From: Pseudopedobacter saltans
GTDB lineage: Bacteria > Bacteroidota > Bacteroidia > Chitinophagales > Chitinophagaceae
Length of the DNA: 5,731 nt
Direction: 5' to 3'
NCBI GenBank assembly: GCA_003241175.1
Contig: QFOI01000241.1
Coordinates: 1-5,731, forward strand
The notes beneath the pieces are model-generated. The model had not been told where the DNA came from and did no database searches. It saw only the letters and a list, made by a program, of their open reading frames with translations. Of the stretch, positions 1 through 5,395 are shown one piece after another; within the stretch, counting starts at the first letter, position 1; every line of letters begins with the position of its first letter. The position numbers were made by a program, and so were the translations under genes.

Positions 1-605
1 ATCAAAGAAAAATACGGTGGTTGAGAACGACTCAAAAAATAACTTCTGTTCCCATTGGGAATGTGTCCGTATTGATCAATCAAATAGGCAAAATTGTCTA
101 TGATATGCTCCATCAATTCGTACTTGCCACTCACTTGCAAACCCAACATAGTAAAATAAGAATCCCAATAATAGACTTCCTGAAAACGGCCACCAGGCAC
201 TATATAAGGATGTGGCAAAGGTATCAATGTGCTAGCCTGTTGCTGGCGTATTGGTTGGCGCTCCAATAATGTCCACAATTCTTCAATATGCTGAACTACG
301 TTTTTTGTCTTTTCAATATTTTCAATAGGGCTAACCGTCTGTAATTGAAAATTATTTGTAACAAAAGTGTCTAGTTGAAATCCGTTGTTTTGTTTATACA
401 ATTGAAACCAAGAACGCAGTGTGTCGGCGGAATGGCGTGGCGTAGCATCTGCAAAAGTCTTATTGTCAGGAAATACTCTATTCATCTGAACGGCTATAAA
501 CAAATCCTTGTAGTCTTTTTCAGGGAACAGTATAGTCTGGCCTTTTACTGTCATTGCCAACAATAGTCCCAAAACCAAACATACCAATACGTTACTCTTT
601 TTCAT
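1..605 (-). CDS. treA: Periplasmic trehalase (alpha,alpha-trehalase, GH37), 3' end missing
   Basis: Hydrolyses trehalose to two glucose molecules, probably in the periplasm. I translated the minus strand from the ATG at 605-603 and obtained 201 residues without a stop up to the window edge. Residues 1-22 form a signal peptide: two Lys, a Leu/Val-rich core and a likely cleavage just before Gln23. Residues 137-150 (PGGRFQEVYYWDSY) match trehalase signature 1, and residues 182-197 (IPNGNRSYFLSRSQPP) are the next conserved substrate-site block. 'FPDNKTFADA' near residue 45 also aligns with E. coli TreA from memory. E. coli TreA is about 565 residues, so roughly a third is visible; the second family signature and the catalytic acid/base region lie outside. 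The ATG start is favoured because it gives a complete signal peptide. It follows gldH after a 140-bp gap with a hairpin, so it is probably transcribed separately. The GH37 identification is very secure; treA rather than cytoplasmic treF rests on the signal peptide. Confidence 0.95.
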   Translation of the reverse strand, partial: MKKSNVLVCLVLGLLLAMTVKGQTILFPEKDYKDLFIAVQMNRVFPDNKTFADATPRHSADTLRSWFQLYKQNNGFQLDTFVTNNFQLQTVSPIENIEKTKNVVQHIEELWTLLERQPIRQQQASTLIPLPHPYIVPGGRFQEVYYWDSYFTMLGLQVSGKYELMEHIIDNFAYLIDQYGHIPNGNRSYFLSRSQPPYFSL

Positions 606-687
606 AATGCCAACTATTTATCGTATTCCATCATTTGCAACAACAAACAACCTAAAAAGTTGATAGTACATATACTCTCAACAAGAA

Positions 688-724
688 GCCGCTCGATTTC
701 ACAATATAGTCAAAACCGAGCGGC
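688..724 (-). terminator. Hairpin downstream of gldH, probable intrinsic terminator
   Basis: Arms GCCGCTCG (688-695) and CGAGCGGC (717-724) form a perfect 8-bp GC-rich stem. On the minus-strand RNA it can extend inward with G-U and A-U pairs to about 14 bp, closing a loop of about 9 nt. It begins about 21 bp beyond the gldH stop. The transcript beyond the stem reads TTCTTGTTG, only moderately U-rich, so termination may be partial. It lies between gldH and the trehalase gene and would insulate one from the other. Confidence 0.55.
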
Positions 725-745
725 CAATATGTTAAGGGAATCTAT

Positions 746-1216
746 TTATTCCACTTTCGCGACTCTAATCCCTACGTTCATAATTTCAGCCAATGGATCT
801 TCCCGCATAATGTTTTGCAACATGAAAACATATTTGCCAGCATGGAGTTTTACAGGATTTCTATTGACAAGGATACGGTGTTCCACAATATCATCCATAC
901 TAGAACCGAGCCATTTGGTATTGTCTCCCAGTTTGAGATTTAGTTTTTGCGTTTCCGCTACACTTCTTGGTGCAATAGAAGTAAAATTGATCCACAGGTT
1001 ATTGTAATGATAGGCATCGGTGTGACGAACAATAACGTAAATATTGTACGCAGTGCTGGTATCCGTAATCTCAATGGTAAAACTCGGACGAAAACCAGAC
1101 CCCCATTCATTGCCTGGAACAACAACTGTTTTTTCATAGAAACCGACTTTGTACTTACAGGAAACCAATAGTACCAAAGTGGCCAACAATATGACTGATG
1201 CTATTTTTTTCAACAT
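746..1216 (-). CDS. gldH: Gliding motility lipoprotein GldH
   Basis: This 156-residue predicted lipoprotein matches the GldH family of Bacteroidota, first described in Flavobacterium johnsoniae, where it is needed for gliding. Its exact biochemical role is not established. The signal peptide is residues 1-19, with two Lys then an Ile/Leu/Val-rich core and the lipobox LVSC at 17-20, so Cys20 would be lipidated. The mature protein shows typical family blocks: F-T-I-E-I-T-D-T-S around 46-54, 'YNIYVIVRHTDAYHYNNLW' at 57-75, 'WLGSSMDDI' at 102-110, and a C-terminal 'GKYVFMLQNIMRED' block at 127-140. The length is normal for the family. The start is 19 bp after the yicC stop, with a weak GAAG upstream, so co-transcription with yicC is likely. 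Many Sphingobacteriaceae carry gldH without visible gliding, so its presence alone does not show that the organism glides. I am confident of the family from motif recall, not from a search. Confidence 0.9.
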   Translation of the reverse strand: MLKKIASVILLATLVLLVSCKYKVGFYEKTVVVPGNEWGSGFRPSFTIEITDTSTAYNIYVIVRHTDAYHYNNLWINFTSIAPRSVAETQKLNLKLGDNTKWLGSSMDDIVEHRILVNRNPVKLHAGKYVFMLQNIMREDPLAEIMNVGIRVAKVE

Positions 1217-1235
1217 AAAACGACTTCAATAATTG

Positions 1236-2111
1236 TTACAGGACATTCAAAACTTGCTCTTTGGCTTTTTCCAGTTCATCCTTCATCAATACGACACATT
1301 TTTGAATATCCGAATTATAAGCTTTGGAACCTGTCGTATTAATTTCCCGACCTACTTCCTGCAAGATAAACGAAAGCTTTTTCCCTTTGCTCGCACCATC
1401 TTCTTCCAAAATGCTTCGGAAGTAGTCACAATGGTTTTTCAGACGAACCTGTTCTTCGTGAATATCAATCTTTTCGATATAGTAGATCAATTCCTGTTCC
1501 AATCTACCTGCGTCATATTGATCTTTACCGACGTATTCATTCAAAAGTTTGGCAAGGTTTTCCTTGATTTTACCTCTTCTACCTTCTTCATGCGAAGCGA
1601 TTTCCGGTTGTAGGCTTTCTATTTTTTCAATACGACTCAGAAGATCTTTTTCCAAAACCGCGCCTTCATTTTGACGGTGGTCGTTGATCTCGTTGACGCA
1701 AGCTTTCAATACTTCGGCAATCTGCGCAAACTCTTCTTCTGAAACAAGATCAGCGGTGTTGGTAATAACATCCGGCAATTTCAATACAACGGGCAATATA
1801 TCCCCCGCTGAGATGGAAAGATCATCCGATAGCTCCTTAATCGTATTGTAGTAACTTTTAGCCAGTTCTTTGTTGATCGAGACAGAAGACGAATTGTTGC
1901 TACCGTCAATGGAAATGATACACTCGACCGTACCACGACTCAGCCCTTCATTAAGCATGCTGCGAATATCAAATTCGAAAGGTTTGAGGATGGAAGGCAT
2001 ATTAAGTCTCAGGTCAAATTGCTTTCCGTTAAGAGAGCGTAGCTCAATGATATAATTTTTGTTGTTGATTAATCTTTCGGCACGACCGTAACCAGTCATT
2101 GAATAAAGCAT
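1236..2111 (-). CDS. yicC: YicC family endoribonuclease
   Basis: A cytoplasmic protein of 291 residues; the E. coli homologue is 287. YicC in E. coli and YloC in Bacillus act as endoribonucleases, and YicC has been linked to turnover of the small RNA RyhB. The N-terminal YicC domain opens with SMTGYGRAE at 4-12, followed by 'IELRSLNGKQFDLRLNMP' at 22-39. The 'RQNEGAVLEKDL' segment at 146-157 precedes a helical middle region. The C-terminal DUF1732 domain has 'IHEEQVRLKNHCDYF' at 217-231, 'GKKLSFILQEVGREINTTGS' at 243-262 and a final helical segment at about 272-291. The start at 2111 leaves four residues before the conserved SMTGYGR, which is usual; the internal Met5 is less likely. A purine-rich AGAAGAG precedes the start. 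It is first in a leftward unit with gldH. In other Bacteroidota it often precedes gmk and nadD (recall), but here gldH follows directly. Confidence 0.95.
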   Translation of the reverse strand: MLYSMTGYGRAERLINNKNYIIELRSLNGKQFDLRLNMPSILKPFEFDIRSMLNEGLSRGTVECIISIDGSNNSSSVSINKELAKSYYNTIKELSDDLSISAGDILPVVLKLPDVITNTADLVSEEEFAQIAEVLKACVNEINDHRQNEGAVLEKDLLSRIEKIESLQPEIASHEEGRRGKIKENLAKLLNEYVGKDQYDAGRLEQELIYYIEKIDIHEEQVRLKNHCDYFRSILEEDGASKGKKLSFILQEVGREINTTGSKAYNSDIQKCVVLMKDELEKAKEQVLNVL

Positions 2112-2124
2112 TGCTCTTCTAAAT

Positions 2125-2156
2125 TTTCGGTAAAAATAGACAAAAAATGCCCGAAA
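2125..2156. promoter_or_regulatory. Inverted repeat in the divergent yicC / histidine kinase intergenic region
   Basis: The 117-bp gap between the divergent starts must hold promoters in both directions. TTTCGG at 2125-2130 is repeated inverted as CCGAAA at 2151-2156, with a 20-bp spacer, 14 bp upstream of the yicC start. On the minus strand TATTTTTA at 2131-2138 resembles the Bacteroidota -7 box with one mismatch. On the plus strand TCTATTTG at 2186-2193 also has one mismatch. Neither has a convincing -33 TTTG at the expected distance. These are weak candidates for an operator and promoters, not calls. Confidence 0.25.
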
Positions 2157-2228
2157 GGTTGAAATATCTACTTTACAAAAGCATATCTATTTGGAAAATG
2201 CCTTTACAGGTCGGATTTTTGTAGAACG

Positions 2229-3227
2229 ATGAGCAAAAAATATAAAAAACATCAACTCAAATTGTTGACCGTCTCTTTTGCCTTTTTATTGCTGTACATC
2301 ATTGCCGGTTTTACTTCCTGGTTTTTTGCATTGGAATCCCAGAATAGGCAGATGTACCATTTCCGGTTGATCGAGCTGAAGCAGGACGATCCGGAATATT
2401 TGGAAAAAATAGATGCATTAAAGGATGCCAAGAAACGCAAAACCTTCCAATATGTAGGCGAAGGTTCTACGTATCTTTTGGTTATATTGATTGGTGCTGC
2501 CTACGTTTTCTGGACGACACGTCAGCAATTGTTGCTTTCACGTAAACAACAGAATTTCATGATGGCCGTCACGCATGAACTCAAAACGCCGATTGCCATC
2601 ACTAAACTCAACTTGGAAACCGTACTTAAAAGGAATCTGGATGATCTTAAACGAAACAAACTATTGGATCAGTCGCTGGAAGAAACAAAACGACTAGACG
2701 CACTCGTCAACAATATATTGACCGCATCTCAACTGGAATCCAACGAATACATCCTGAATATTTCGCATATTGACTGGAGCGAACGAATCGAAAATGCACT
2801 GTATCATTTTCAGAACCGTTATCCTACGAGACAGATTACGACACAGATAGAACCCAATGTTTTCATTGATGGCGAAGTTGCCCTATTGGATCTAGTTTTG
2901 AATAATTTTTTGGACAATGCTCGCAAATATTCAGATAAAGATTCCACCATTTCCGTTGAGTTGAAAAAAACATCCCAATGGGCGCGCTTATCTTTTATGG
3001 ATGAGGGTATTGGCATCAAACAAGAGGAACGAGAACGTATTTTCGAAAAATTTTACCGTGTAGGAAATGAAGAGACACGCAAGACAAAAGGGACAGGACT
3101 TGGGCTTTTCCTTTGTCAAAAAATAGTCACAGATCACAATGGCTCGATACTTATTGCGGATAATCAGCCCAAGGGTACTATTTTTACAATACAATTACCT
3201 TTAAGTAAAGAACAGCATGGAAAATAA
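2229..3227 (+). CDS. Membrane-bound sensor histidine kinase, first gene of a two-component pair
   Basis: A 332-residue inner-membrane kinase that should autophosphorylate on His116 and pass phosphate to the response regulator encoded next. One membrane helix is at about 12-34 and a second at about 81-96; between them a short charged periplasmic segment of about 45 residues (39-80) is the only obvious sensor, and there is no HAMP domain. The HisKA H-box is 'MAVTHELKTPIAITKLNLE' at 112-130. HATPase_c motifs follow: N-box 'LNNFLDNARKYS' at 224-235, G1 'DEGIGI' at 258-263, F-box 'IFEKFYR' at 271-277 and G2 'KGTGLGLFL' at 287-295. All key residues are present, so it should be active. The ATG has no clear Shine-Dalgarno site, as is common in this phylum. 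The 3' end overlaps the regulator gene by 11 bp, implying translational coupling. The signal sensed cannot be read from the sequence; so short a sensor loop often implies membrane or partner-protein sensing. Confidence 0.95.
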   Translation: MSKKYKKHQLKLLTVSFAFLLLYIIAGFTSWFFALESQNRQMYHFRLIELKQDDPEYLEKIDALKDAKKRKTFQYVGEGSTYLLVILIGAAYVFWTTRQQLLLSRKQQNFMMAVTHELKTPIAITKLNLETVLKRNLDDLKRNKLLDQSLEETKRLDALVNNILTASQLESNEYILNISHIDWSERIENALYHFQNRYPTRQITTQIEPNVFIDGEVALLDLVLNNFLDNARKYSDKDSTISVELKKTSQWARLSFMDEGIGIKQEERERIFEKFYRVGNEETRKTKGTGLGLFLCQKIVTDHNGSILIADNQPKGTIFTIQLPLSKEQHGK

Positions 3228-3918
3228 CGGCAATATTTTGTTGGTAGAAGACGAGGAAAACTTGCACGAAACCCTGAAACTCAACCTAGAACTGGATGGA
3301 TATACCGTAACATCGGCTTTTGATGGCATACAAGCGACCAAAGCAGCGATGGAAGAATATTTCGATCTCATCATTATGGACATCATGATTCCGGAGATTG
3401 ATGGCATTAACGTAACAGAAACGCTACGTCTACAAAATATCGAATCACCGATACTTATATTGAGTGCCAAAAATACCAGTCAAGACAAAATCCTTGGCTT
3501 GAAAAAAGGCGCTGACGATTACCTGACCAAGCCTTTCGACTTGGAAGAATTGCTTTTGCGTGTAAAAAAACTGATTATTAAAAACCGTAAAATACAGGAT
3601 AAAGACACCGTTAGCGACACTTACACATTTGGAAACAATAAAATAGAGTTCGCCTCCCAGCAAGCGCAAACATGGCAAGGACAGATTATCGAATTGAGCA
3701 AAAAAGAAACCATGCTCCTCAAATTATTGATAGAAAACAAAAGTGAAGTCGTTACGCGTGAAAAGATTTTGCAAGCTGTTTGGGGTTACAACGTCTATCC
3801 TGCGACACGTACGATTGACAATTTTATCCTTAACTTTAGGAAGTATTTCGAAAAAGACAGCAAAAATCCAACACATTTTCACTCGGTAAGAGGTGTTGGT
3901 TACAAATACACGGATTAG
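3217..3918 (+). CDS. OmpR/PhoB-family response regulator
   Basis: A 233-residue DNA-binding regulator, partner of the upstream kinase. The receiver domain is at about 6-120, with the acidic pocket Glu11-Asp12, phospho-acceptor Asp55 in 'LIIMDIMIPEIDG', Ser83 at the usual Thr/Ser switch position and Lys105 in 'LTKPF'. A linker of about 15 residues leads to the winged-helix domain at about 137-232, with 'ELSKKETMLLKLL' (159-171), 'VVTREKILQAVWG' (178-190), the recognition-helix segment 'RTIDNFILNFRKYF' (198-211) and the wing motif 'HSVRGVGYKY' (222-231). All phosphorylation residues are intact. The ATG at 3217 lies inside the end of the kinase gene, the classic arrangement for coupled synthesis of a cognate pair. 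Targets cannot be deduced here. The stop codon falls inside a row of 7-bp repeats that fills the gap to the next gene. Confidence 0.95.
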   Translation: MENNGNILLVEDEENLHETLKLNLELDGYTVTSAFDGIQATKAAMEEYFDLIIMDIMIPEIDGINVTETLRLQNIESPILILSAKNTSQDKILGLKKGADDYLTKPFDLEELLLRVKKLIIKNRKIQDKDTVSDTYTFGNNKIEFASQQAQTWQGQIIELSKKETMLLKLLIENKSEVVTREKILQAVWGYNVYPATRTIDNFILNFRKYFEKDSKNPTHFHSVRGVGYKYTD

Positions 3919-3954
3919 GCGAAAGGCATGAGGACTAAGGTCTGAGGCTTAGGG
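3913..3954 (+). repeat. Six degenerate 7-bp tandem repeats, consensus NNNNAGG
   Basis: Six consecutive heptamers each end in AGG or GGG: for instance CATGAGG at 3927-3933, ACTAAGG at 3934-3940 and TCTGAGG at 3941-3947. The array starts within the last two codons of the response regulator gene and covers most of its gap to the A-type carrier gene. The G-rich strand is the coding strand. No hairpin terminator is visible here. The period and the conserved AGG are seen directly; any function (DNA uptake, replication slippage, transcription pausing) would be guesswork. Confidence 0.55.
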
Positions 3955-3985
3955 TAAAAGTAGATTCAATAAAAAACAATCAATC

Positions 3986-4330
3986 ATGGAAACAACAACA
4001 ATAGCTCCAATATCGATATCTCCAACTGCAGCGATAGAATTTAAAAACTTGTTGCAAGGAAGTCCATCAGGACAAGAACAGTATTTACGGGTAGGTGTAA
4101 AAGGTGGCGGTTGCAGTGGGATGAGTTATCTTTTGGGTTTTGACGACAAACAAGAATCAGATCTCATTTTCGAAATTGACGGCATTCAATGCGCCATCAA
4201 CAAAAACCATTTGTTGTATCTACAGGGTTTGGAAATCGATTGGCACAATGATCTCAATGCACGTGGTTTCGTGTTCAATAATCCCAATGCATCTTCCAAT
4301 TGTGGTTGTGGTAGTTCATTTTCAGTGTAA
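3986..4330 (+). CDS. A-type iron-sulfur cluster carrier (HesB/IscA/SufA/ErpA family)
   Basis: A small cytoplasmic protein of 114 residues that receives or delivers Fe-S clusters (or iron) during cluster assembly. The three family cysteines are present: Cys43 in 'KGGGCSGMSY' and Cys106 and Cys108 in the C-terminal 'NCGCGSSFSV'. The fold-typical N-terminus 'ISISPTAAIEFKNLL' (9-23), 'YLRVGV' (33-38) and 'ARGFVFNNPNA' (92-102) complete the match. An extra Cys69 is not part of the standard ligand set. The length is typical of the family. It lies 67 bp after the response regulator on the same strand, and I could not find a promoter box in the gap, so read-through from the two-component genes is possible. 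No isc or suf genes are in the window, so the sequence does not tell IscA from SufA or ErpA. The mtaB product 1 kb downstream is an Fe-S enzyme and a plausible client, but that link is inference. Confidence 0.93.
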   Translation: METTTIAPISISPTAAIEFKNLLQGSPSGQEQYLRVGVKGGGCSGMSYLLGFDDKQESDLIFEIDGIQCAINKNHLLYLQGLEIDWHNDLNARGFVFNNPNASSNCGCGSSFSV

Positions 4331-4414
4331 TAATTCGGATTAGAATGATCCCGGTTTCCTATACTTAAAGAGTCTCAAGTTGCCCTTATCAGAGCAGAAA
4401 GAAATACAGGAATA

Positions 4415-4591
4415 GTGCTTGACGTGGATTTGAAATGGGCTATTTCAATTGATCAAGAAACCTATACTGTGTTTGATAATTATGATTTAGCCCTTGCCTT
4501 TGCAATAGAACTTGAGAACCAGAATCCTCAAATTGAGGTTGTAATCTATTCTTCAAATCAAGAAGTTCTTTTTTACTCTAATAAAGACTAA
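4415..4591 (+). CDS. Small hypothetical protein, start uncertain, possibly frameshifted
   Basis: From the GTG at 4415 the frame gives 58 residues to a TAA at 4589-4591. Its composition is protein-like: balanced charges, few Lys runs, and an alternating strand-helix-strand pattern ('VLDVDLKWAISI', then a helix 'YDLALAFAIELENQNP', then 'IEVVIYS' and 'EVLFYS'). The same frame stays open upstream to 4349 and also reads convincingly there ('KESQVALIRAERNTGI'), but offers no ATG, GTG or TTG before 4415. An ATG at 4345, 14 bp after the A-type carrier stop and well placed for co-translation, is in another frame and meets TAA at 4366 after seven codons (MIPVSYT). A single-base change in phase around 4364 would join the two into a protein of about 80 residues. 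So this is either a frameshifted gene, an assembly error, or a short GTG-started gene. I do not recognise the family. It ends just before a hairpin and terminator, consistent with being last in the unit. Confidence 0.5.
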   Translation: MLDVDLKWAISIDQETYTVFDNYDLALAFAIELENQNPQIEVVIYSSNQEVLFYSNKD

Positions 4592-4616
4592 GGTAGAATT
4601 CTTTGCTATCGTTTCT

Positions 4617-4644
4617 CCTTTGTTGGTGTTATCACCAACAAAGG
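4617..4644. repeat. Perfect 12-bp stem palindrome, single copy of the GTTGGTG repeat family
   Basis: CCTTTGTTGGTG (4617-4628) pairs without mismatch with CACCAACAAAGG (4633-4644) around a TTAT loop. The stem plus the following GGCATAA matches, in inverted orientation, the left half of the larger palindrome at 5263-5328. It lies 25 bp after the stop of the small downstream frame and directly before an A-tract/T-tract terminator hairpin. It could form a stable RNA hairpin, but it lacks its own T-tract, so it is called a repeat and not a terminator. Confidence 0.85.
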
Positions 4645-4647
4645 CAT

Positions 4648-4685
4648 AAAAAAAGCGAAATTTAAAGTTTGGCTTTTTTTGCTTT
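4648..4685 (+). terminator. Intrinsic terminator, possibly bidirectional
   Basis: AAAAAAAGC (4648-4656) pairs with GCTTTTTTT (4672-4680); after a G-G mismatch the inner AAA/TTT pairs continue the stem. The T-tract runs on after one G-C interruption (GCTTTT). With A7 on one side and T7 on the other it can work on either strand. It would end the plus-strand transcript from the A-type carrier and the small frame that follows it. Confidence 0.75.
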
Positions 4686-5260
4686 TAACTCCAATATTTC
4701 AGTCAAAAATGTTAAATATTGTTAAATATTTGAGGTTTATAGCATTTTTCTTACGCGGTTTGTCCCGCTATTTCCATTTAAGACAATGTATAAATTTCTC
4801 AAAAATCAACAAATATTCAAACTTTAATAAAAAAATAGACTAATTGCACTCTTTTTTGAATATTATCTAAAAGCGAGCTTATCAAACCCCATTTTGTGTC
4901 CTTTTCATAATTGAATCCTTTTTCAAGATTTGTTGAAAATGCAAAAATGAATATTCAAAATTTAAGCATCGACGATTTAATTTCTATGGGGAAAATCATT
5001 TTATTGATTATAAAATGTATAGCCATAATCAAGAAAAGTAAAGCCTCCTTCAAGAAGAATATAAACTCTATTGTTACTTACAAAGTCGATAATACCAAAT
5101 GTATAAAACGTGCTAATAGTGCAAAAGGCAAGTCGAAACTGACGGACAAGAAAATAGTCATTTTTATACAACTGTTCGGAACACACTTAATTTCGATTTA
5201 TATAATTCACTCACGCAAGAATTAGCGTGACGATGCACTTTGCTTACGACAGAAATAGAG
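4686..5260. other. AT-rich intergenic DNA without a confident gene
   Basis: About 575 bp, noticeably richer in A and T than the flanking genes. Seen in it: a direct tandem of GTTAAATATT (4711-4730); a small GC hairpin GCGG/CCGC (4755-4768); AATATTCAAA at 4812-4821, inverted at 4855-4864 and direct again at 4950-4959; a 7-bp hairpin TTTTCAA/TTGAAAA (4920-4939); and TCACGC/GCGTGA with an 8-nt loop (5211-5230). One doubtful reading frame is listed separately. I find no tRNA, no recognisable transposase and no target-site duplication. The region is bracketed by inverted copies of the GTTGGTG palindrome, which makes a decayed inserted element possible. Confidence 0.5.
4947..5225 (+). CDS. Doubtful lysine-rich hypothetical protein
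   Basis: The open frame from the ATG at 4947 gives 92 residues to TAG at 5223-5225; a TTG at 4911 in the same frame would add 12. The first part reads as a plausible helix ('NIQNLSIDDLISMGK'), then a short Ile/Leu-rich stretch ('IILLIIKCIAII') that could be a membrane helix, then a basic region with many Lys. Isoleucine and lysine excess simply follows the AT-rich DNA, no family is recognised, and a 61-residue frame is open on the opposite strand over the same bases. No good promoter or ribosome site precedes it. It may be a small membrane protein, a remnant of a mobile element, or chance. Confidence 0.22.
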   Translation: MNIQNLSIDDLISMGKIILLIIKCIAIIKKSKASFKKNINSIVTYKVDNTKCIKRANSAKGKSKLTDKKIVIFIQLFGTHLISIYIIHSRKN

Positions 5261-5262
5261 TT

Positions 5263-5328
5263 TTATGCCTTTGTTGGTGTTATCACCAACAATATTAATC
5301 GTTGGTGATAACACCAACGATGGCATAA
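5263..5328. repeat. 66-bp nested palindrome: two hairpins inside an outer inverted repeat
   Basis: The outer arms are TTATGCC (5263-5269) and GGCATAA (5322-5328). Inside, GTTGGTGTTATCACCAAC (5273-5290) is itself a 7-bp hairpin with a TTAT loop, and its exact reverse complement stands at 5301-5318. The two are separated by 10 AT-rich bases. The whole can fold as two side-by-side hairpins closed by the outer stem, or as one long cruciform arm. It sits about 47 bp upstream of the mtaB promoter box. The layout resembles paired REP-type or MITE-like intergenic repeats, but no known family is assigned. Confidence 0.9.
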
Positions 5329-5374
5329 GTACATTTCAAATCATCAAATTAACCCATCACCAAATTAATTGTCT

Positions 5375-5382
5375 TATCTTTG
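5375..5382 (+). promoter_or_regulatory. Bacteroidota -7 promoter box for mtaB
   Basis: TATCTTTG matches the phylum consensus TAnnTTTG exactly and is followed by the frequently seen GCA context. The mtaB ATG begins 14 bp after the box, so transcription should start only about 5-10 nt before the start codon. The -33 position (about 5352-5355) shows no TTTG, so the upstream element is weak or absent. The position and perfect match make it the best promoter candidate in the window. Confidence 0.7.
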
Positions 5383-5395
5383 CAGACTCAAAATC

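Noticed and set aside
660..1007. Plus-strand open frame of 115 codons opposite gldH
   Set aside because: It is antisense to gldH, whose lipobox and family motifs are clear, and its own translation resembles no protein.
1233..1613. Plus-strand open frame of 126 codons opposite yicC
   Set aside because: Antisense shadow of the well-supported yicC gene; Phe-rich composition comes from the reversed Lys/Glu codons.
4751..4770. GCGG/CCGC hairpin as a terminator or RNA element
   Set aside because: Only four base pairs and no T-tract follow, which is too little to call.
5001..5186. Minus-strand frame of 61 codons that I considered as a transposase remnant
   Set aside because: No catalytic or zinc-finger motif could be seen and the aromatic-rich sequence is what reversed Lys/Ile codons give.
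4617..5328. CRISPR array or integron attC sites suggested by the repeated GTTGGTG palindromes
   Set aside because: There are only two loci, in inverted and not direct order, with no regular spacers, no cas genes and no integrase or attC core sites.
5263..5328. Riboswitch or attenuator for mtaB
   Set aside because: The likely promoter at 5375-5382 is downstream of the palindrome, so the element would not be in the mtaB transcript.
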